NCBI GenBank assembly: GCA_030674155.1
Contig: CM060326.1
Location: 14,048,643 to 14,112,642 of the forward strand
From: Stramonita haemastoma
Lineage: Eukaryota; Mollusca; Gastropoda; Neogastropoda; Muricidae
DNA length: 64,000 nt
Reading direction: 5' to 3'
Shown: piece after piece, positions 63,915-64,000 of the stretch
Position numbering within the stretch: position 1 is the stretch's first letter
Layout of the letters: the number at the start of each line of letters is the position of its first letter
Translations under genes and position numbers: made by a program
Notes under the pieces: model-generated
What the model was told of the DNA's origin: nothing
The model's database searches: none
Seen by the model: the letters and a program-made list of their open reading frames with translations, nothing else

Positions 63915-64000
63915 TGTATCACTTTATGTCACAGCAGATTTCTCTGCGTGAAATTCGGGCTGTTCTCTCATCGGGGAGAGCGCGTCGCCACAGGTGCAGT
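63915..64000 (-). mobile_element. Family B repeat, cut by the window end
   Basis: ACTTTATGTCACAGCAGATT, GTGAAATTCGGGCTG and GGAGAGCGCGTCGCCACAGG match the 37484 copy. The copy lies upstream of receptor exon A. Confidence 0.6.

Overview
This window is eukaryotic, and the repeats point to a mollusc, most likely a gastropod. The evidence is intron-split genes with GT-AG junctions, very high microsatellite density, several families of tRNA-derived SINE, and no operon structure. Some repeats match, as far as I remember, elements common in caenogastropod introns and flanks; the species cannot be told from sequence alone.

Two protein-coding genes can be supported, both on the minus strand and both running off the window. 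At the left (about 1.94-7.94 kb) are the first three coding exons of a LONRF-type gene: TPR, a C3HC4 RING finger, more TPR, then a proline-rich linker. The second RING and LON substrate-binding domain expected in this family would lie beyond base 1. At the right (about 57.81-63.62 kb) are the last four coding exons of a transmembrane adhesion receptor, probably a protocadherin-like protein. Only cytoplasmic tail is visible, and it carries two WIRS-like motifs. All five internal splice junctions agree in phase. Each gene also has one place where the frame is off by one base (near 7.94 kb and near 58.42 kb), which suggests single-base indels in the assembly.

The roughly 50 kb between the genes shows no convincing conserved gene. 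It holds (a) dinucleotide and tetranucleotide arrays, (b) about 14 pieces of a tRNA-headed SINE (family A), (c) five pieces of a SINE whose head joins a tRNA-like A box to a 5S-rRNA-like internal promoter (family S5), (d) pieces of at least four other dispersed families (B, C, D, F), (e) minisatellites, including one with repeated CRE sites beside the only assembly gap (46401-46500), and (f) a perfect 31-bp-arm hairpin. A 5'-truncated non-LTR retrotransposon RNase H fragment sits in an intron of the right-hand gene, on the opposite strand. The intron at 61.46-63.40 kb is almost entirely three tandem arrays.

The two genes have no evident functional link. LONRF proteins are predicted cytosolic RING E3 ligases, and the other gene is a cell-surface adhesion molecule. 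I found no clear multi-gene novel system. The most unusual items are the tRNA/5S hybrid SINE, the CRE minisatellite, the long poly(G)/poly(C) tracts and the hairpin.
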